From the NCBI GenBank assembly GCA_032191485.1, contig JAVDOI010000016.1, positions 8,342,270 through 8,406,269 on the forward strand: a stretch of DNA of 64,000 nucleotides. Direction: 5' to 3'. The translations under genes and the position numbers were made by a program. A model generated the notes under the pieces. The model did not search any database, was not told the DNA's origin, and worked only from the letters and a program-made list of their open reading frames with translations. This document shows positions 59,200-64,000 of the stretch, in pieces. Each line of letters opens with the position of its first letter. Within the stretch, counting starts at the first letter, position 1. The stretch is from Leptoclinus maculatus. Taxonomy: Eukaryota; Chordata; Actinopteri; Perciformes; Stichaeidae.

Positions 59200-59780
59200 C
59201 TAACCTTAAACGTAGCCACGCTATTTCCGTTCTAGACGTATTTTCATTTGATTAATAAAACATAAACATGTGATAATATCAATGGGAATTGAAGCCGTTC
59301 CTTTGATGACAACAGCTAACAAACAAGCTGACGCTAATTGTTGCAATCTGTTGCAAGCGTCACCTTTTAAAAATGCACAACATTGCGAGCCCCCCGGACG
59401 AGGAGAGCTTTAAGAAATCAATAGAAAGCCCTGATTCCTTTTGACAGATATTATCAACTCAAGATTCCAAGATGGTGTCTTGATATTTTTATGTGCCACC
59501 AAAAATGCAAGGAGAGAGCTTTTAATAATTGATGGTGCTGGAGCAGGGAGATTTTCTCCTCCTGTTATCAATCATTAATGGAGTTTCCATCAAAAACACT
59601 TCAACCCCTCAAGTATCAAATCTCTCTTGAAGGTGGAGGGCCCACATTCAAACATCCCACTTAATCAAAGGGCACACAATGTGCTCTCCCCTCCTCTCAT
59701 TTTCCGCTGGCGCAAATTAGGATAATAACGGCACAAATTGCAAAACTGTTCACGGCGTAAGTGTAAAAGTAGGCATTTTA
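59200..59780. promoter_or_regulatory. extended candidate conserved non-coding element
   Basis: This is the clearest such block: nearly 600 bp with no repeats. It contains ACGCTAATTGTTGC, GCTTTTAATAATTGATGG, TGTTATCAATCATTAATGG and CGCAAATTAGGATAATAACGG. TAAT/ATTA cores and TTTGAT/ATCAA (TCF- or Pbx-like) sites are dense. It ends shortly before a 22-base G run. Conservation must be tested by alignment. Confidence 0.45.
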
Positions 59781-59844
59781 GCGGAGGTCTTCTTGTGAGT
59801 GATGAGGGTTAATGGGAAAATTCTGAATGTTTAAATCACAGGGC

Positions 59845-59866
59845 GGGGGGGGGGGGGGGGGGGGGG
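59845..59866. repeat. poly-G run, 22 bases
   Basis: This is a pure G homopolymer, followed by GAGAGGGGGA. Confidence 0.92.
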
Positions 59867-60313
59867 AGAGGGGGACAGCCTGCCAACCGGCGTCTTTACT
59901 CTCGTTCTCTCTCTGCCTTGTATATGCAGAGCTGGTTAAAGCTCCATCTCTCCATCTGGCTCTCCGCTCTGCTCTATAGAGCTGCGAGGCCTGCCTGGTC
60001 AAAGTCATACAGGACGCGATGTGCATCAGCGACACTCACAAAGAGCCTTTATACTGACGTTACCCTTTAAAAACAAACCACAAGGTTACACACAGTGCTG
60101 CATGGGCACGTGGAGCTGCACAAACAAACAAACAAACACACACACACACACACACACAAACACACACCAGAGTCAGCTAGAGTTTACTGACTTTAAGGGA
60201 TCAGCCAAGATCCTTCTACCTCGTAGTCCACCACCCAGCTGGGGTTACATTGTGTAAAATGTACCGCTTGTATCACTCCGACAGTCCCACAGCCTCAGAC
60301 GCCCCGTGCACGT

Positions 60314-60353
<40 letters not shown>

Positions 60354-60904
60354 AGACTACATGAGCGCGGCAGCTAAGTGATAGCAGAAATGATAGAGCA
60401 TTCCTAATTACCCACCAAGATGGTTTTGACATTGTTCTGTGTGCCAGTGATCAGTGTCGTGGCGCAGCGCCAGCGCCGTCTCGGCCCCATTTGATTTGTA
60501 GCTTGCAGCTGAGTAGCGGGTGGTTCACCCGGAGAGCTGCAATGTGTACTCTTTCACTTTCTCTCCCTCCATTCCTCCTTCAGCAACCCCCCCCCCCCCC
60601 ACACACACTCACACTGTCCTGTTTCGCTGGCCCGACCTTGCCTGTCATCAGTATAAAACACCTTTTCCAGGCTGCTGCATAACATGCGCACAGACAGGAC
60701 GCTAAGAGGATTCTTCTAGTTTGAAGAGTTGTGGTGCAGAAGTCAGCGGGATGCATCTGGATTTAGGACTTTTATATAAACATGGTCAGAGACATGCTGC
60801 TTACATACAGGGCTGGAATGATCCGTTGCTTTATGGGCCGACCGGAAAAAGTTTTGACAAGACACTTTCATGATCAAGTAATTAACACGCAACACGACTA
60901 AAAG
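59867..60904. other. gene-free stretch with CA arrays and a C-run
   Basis: (CA)n lies at 60137-60158 and 60317-60352, poly-C at 60588-60600. No exon was recognised. Confidence 0.45.
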
Positions 60905-61275
60905 CTTACAGCCATGCTAGCAGCTCTTTGAGGCTGTGAAGCAGTGCTTTGAGCTAAATGCTAATGTCAGCAGGCTGACAATGCTAATATGCTGAAGTTT
61001 AGCATGTTCGATTACCAGGTTTACCGGCTTAGTTTAGCACACTAGCATGCCAACATTTTGCAATTTAGCACACAACACAAAGAACAGCTGAGGCTGATGG
61101 GAATGTCATTAGTTTTGCAGATATTGGTCATAAACCACAGATAGAAGAGATCATCAAAGATATTGCAATTCATCCTGAAGACACGAGAGCATCTGTACAA
61201 AATTTCCAGGAAATTCATCCCCGTAGTTGTTGAATATTACAATCTGGAGCAAAGTGGTGGACCGTCCAGCTGTCA
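60905..61275 (+). mobile_element. relic of the TTAGCATGCTAA-type percomorph repeat (copy B, forward)
   Basis: In order: CAGCCATGCTAGCAGCTC, GTGCTTTGAGCTAAATGC, TAATGTCAGCAGGCTGACAA, AGTTTAGCATGTTCGATTAC, GAGGCTGATGGGAATGTC, ATATTGGTCATAAACCACAG, AATTCATCCTGAAGACACG and GTACAAAATTTCCAGG. This matches the order of a dispersed repeat I know from many percomorph loci. It is the more complete of two copies here and is non-coding. Confidence 0.75.
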
Positions 61276-61284
61276 TCCCTAAAA

Positions 61285-61495
61285 ATGGAAAACATTTGCT
61301 GGTTCTAACTTCTCAAATTTGATAATTTGCTGTTTTTCTCTGTTTTCATATCGTTAAAATACGAGATCTTTTGTTTCGGGCAAAACATGCAACTTAAAGA
61401 CATGGCTCTGGGAAATTGCAATGAGCATTTTTCACCTTTTTTCCTACATGTTTTTAGATGAAATGATTATTCTATGTAGTCACTGGTGTAATGAA
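61285..61495 (-). mobile_element. relic of the ATCGATTAAT-type fish foldback repeat (copy 4, reverse)
   Basis: It runs directly on from the previous repeat. CATTTGCTGGTTCTAACTTC, TTTGATAATTTGCTG, TTTTCTCTGTTTTCATATCG, GACATGGCTCTGGGAAATTG and CAATGAGCATTTTTCACC are the reverse complement of the family seen at 19570-19815 and 21372-21520. Non-coding. Confidence 0.7.
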
Positions 61496-64000
61496 ATACA
61501 TTATGACAGTGTAAAATAAGATACATCAAGAAGAATGGGGTGTTATTGAGCACAACGCTATTAAAGAGTGATGAATACAGCGTAAGCACAGTGTGAGCCC
61601 CGGCTGTGGTACTGTAAGTGAACAGAATTCATGCACAGAGCCAGCCAGCTAATATTTACTTAATGAACGTTATCTGAAATTTGCAGCGTTCAGTTTTTAT
61701 AATATCTTTAAAGTGTACTTTGGCCGCGGGTTTGTATGGTCATATGAGCTGTTCTAATCTTAAACCAGCGCAGCAGTGCTACTGAAGGGCTACACAGTGA
61801 ATATGTACAGTATATTAACTCTGACTATAACCTCTTTGTTATGACCTATATGTAAACACCTATTTTCAATCTGACTGTTGTTTGCACTTGAGACAGCATT
61901 TACATTCACAGTGTGATGGGCTTGGGCTCCTGCCAACTAAGTGTCACAGGTCAATTATCTTTGAAAAGATAACAGCTGTGTCTGTCATTTATCTAATCTG
62001 GGCCTGATTTCCATCTCATGGATTTATACTAAGTAAACAAGATGTTAAGATATTGGTTTTGAAAGGGAAAGGCGTCCTAAAGGGGACTAATCTGCTCATT
62101 ACACACGCTTTCCTTTTACTTTGTGACTCTGCTGACTCACAGGAGATGAGCGGAATCAAAGCAGATTCAGATGCAGTGACTCAGGAGCTTTGTAAAATAT
62201 TCCTAAGGCTTTGAGTTTATCAAATGGGTCAACTGCTTTATCTTAAAGGACCATGCCGGTGGTTTTGTAGCATGGTTTAAGACCCCTGAATCGCTGCCCA
62301 GATCTGTGATTTCTTTCAGCGATTGACAGGTGTTGTGCTCATTAACTGCAGTAAACAACGAAGACAATCAGAGCTTTGATTTAAGAATGGGGATGCAATC
62401 TTACTGTGCCACAAGTAGAAAAATAGTGACTAGTCAGATTATAAGGCTAGAGGTTTTGCATGTTGAGCCCCTGAACTACAAGACATCCTGAAGATTATCC
62501 ACCAACCATTTTTAAAAGCACACCTAACGTTTATAGAGGTTTCCTTTCAAGTTTCCTTTCCCTGCCTTTCAGACAGCCTTTGGTGCCCATTAATTCAACT
62601 TGACAATCAACATAAAGAGAGTATACATTTATTTAAAGTTACTGTGAGGAACTTTTAGCTGGTTATGAAACAGTCTCAATTCCATACTAATGCCTCTATA
62701 TGGCCGAGATAGGTAAATGAGACCATCAGCAAGAAGATTGGCTTTCTAATCTGGTGCCAAAATTCCACGTAGTAGCTTTAAGATGAACGTTGTGGCCTTT
62801 AAGCCTTTTTTGTCAAAGTTGCTGTACAACTGACCCTCTGTCAAGTCCCGCCCTTCAACGCAGACTGGCCAATCACAGCGTAGCTTTGGCCAGCTCTGAC
62901 CAGGGTCCGACAACTATCCCGCTTCGCTTCATCGTCTCTCATGCAAAAGTTTAAGGTTTTTCTTAACTTTCAGGAACTAATCGTGATTAAACATTGTGTA
63001 ACAGTGATACTCGTTACCAGGAGAGGTGGGAAGGAGATACACGTTTCTAAAAAGTTGCGTTTCTACGTAAAGACCTGAGGAGCTAACGTTAGCAGAGTAC
63101 GTTAGCGCATCATTAAACTAGCGTTAGCACTTATATGCTACGCTAGCTACTGAAGGTACACTGAATGTACACACATGAATGTGTATTTATTCAGTGAGTG
63201 AAGTTTGTAACAGTGTGGGCCCCATGGTAGCAGCGGGGGGGGCGGGGCTTCGTAAAGGGTCAGTTGTGTGGTATCTTAGTTGCAAACTGAAACTATTTTC
63301 AAAAACTCTTTAACATCTGAGAGCTGACGTGTCGAATGCTGAAATGCTTTGCACTGACAAGCTGTGTTGTCAGATAGTCAAATCAGAATGTCAAGTGAGC
63401 ATGTGAATTTAGTTGTTTCCTGCTTTAAAAAAAGTTGGTCTCTAATCTCAAGATGTTGTAGCAGTTATTACTATCTGCTGTCAACTGCATCAGCATGTTC
63501 AGATAACATAACTTAAGGGCAACATAATACGTGTCGTGTGATGAATTAGCTCTCTCAAACAAGTTCCGAGTCTCTGCTGCTTAAAGTTAATTATTTTCTG
63601 ATGTGAACAGAAACTAATGGCAGTCTAGAAGGTAGGATACCCATCTGAAAACGTTAGAAAATATATGAAAATACAGCGCATTTGATTTGTAACTAATATG
63701 TTACAACATGCAAAAACACCCTCTTGCATTTACCAGTCTTGTCACTTGGCATGAACTCGCCTGTTTTGAGGCAAAAGTTGCCACTGCAACACAAATAAAT
63801 GTCAAAACACTGAGCGGGATCAATACACCGGCATTAATCTCTCGAGAAGGTATGCGACGCATCAAACTTGGCAGACGCCGTGTATGTCAATCCACGGTTA
63901 CACTCTTTCTAACACAACCGAACAGCCGCAATTAACACCCTTTTATTCCTCCTGTCATTGGTTTTGTCATTAATGGCGCTGCCCTGCAGGCACAAAGATC
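61496..64000. other. gene-free stretch with an unresolved repeat-like part
   Basis: No long microsatellite, only a G-rich GGGGGGGGCGGGGC at 63235-63248. 62830-63240 contains GGCCAATCACAGCGTAGC and several GCTAACGTTAGC-like palindromic motifs (63082-63150), which hint at a decayed element. 61700-62640 is AT-rich and repeat-free. The frame at 63708-63935 shows no known domain. Confidence 0.35.

Noticed and set aside
62640..62790. Possible further dispersed repeat (CTGTGAGGAACTTTTAGC...)
   Set aside because: It has only a faint resemblance to fish repeats I recall, and no second copy in this window to support it.

Overview
This window is vertebrate nuclear DNA, most likely from a spiny-rayed (percomorph) teleost. 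Three things point that way: very dense (CA)n/(GT)n, (CT)n/(GA)n and poly-G/poly-C tracts; relics of interspersed repeats that I recall as common in percomorph genomes; and widely spaced short exons in a low-coding background. There are no operons, no CRISPR array, and no tRNA or rRNA gene that I can see.

The only protein-coding gene I can support is zmiz1 (zinc finger MIZ-type containing 1, a PIAS-like transcriptional coactivator and SUMO E3-ligase-family protein), on the minus strand. Its first three coding exons lie at 7161-7093 (23 codons with the start ATG), 4447-4334 (38 codons) and 1589-1484 (35 codons plus 1 base). They join in frame, all have GT/AG splice sites, and give the conserved N-terminal 96 residues. 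The rest of the protein (low-complexity middle, MIZ/SP-RING finger, acidic transactivation tail) lies beyond base 1, outside the window. A good 3' splice site just upstream of the ATG shows that the first coding exon is preceded by at least one non-coding 5' exon, so much or all of 7.2-64 kb is probably 5' intron and/or upstream flank of zmiz1.

Layout: 1-7.2 kb holds coding exons and introns, including two perfect CRE sites and a promoter-like cluster in the second coding intron. 7.2-18.8 kb is microsatellite-rich and contains a CpG-rich single-copy block (15.4-16.1 kb), a 48-bp near-perfect palindrome (15.12-15.17 kb) and a long polypyrimidine tract (16.6-16.96 kb). 18.8-24 kb alternates apparently single-copy, homeodomain-site-rich segments with relics of an ATCGATTAAT-type foldback repeat. 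24-31 kb has the longest CA arrays and a palindromic MITE-like element (29.6-30.2 kb). 31-45 kb and 53.9-59.8 kb contain most of the candidate regulatory (conserved-element-like) blocks. 45.4-53 kb and 60.9-63.3 kb carry further repeat relics. No other protein-coding exon was convincing. The conserved-element calls are judgements from sequence texture only and need a cross-species alignment.
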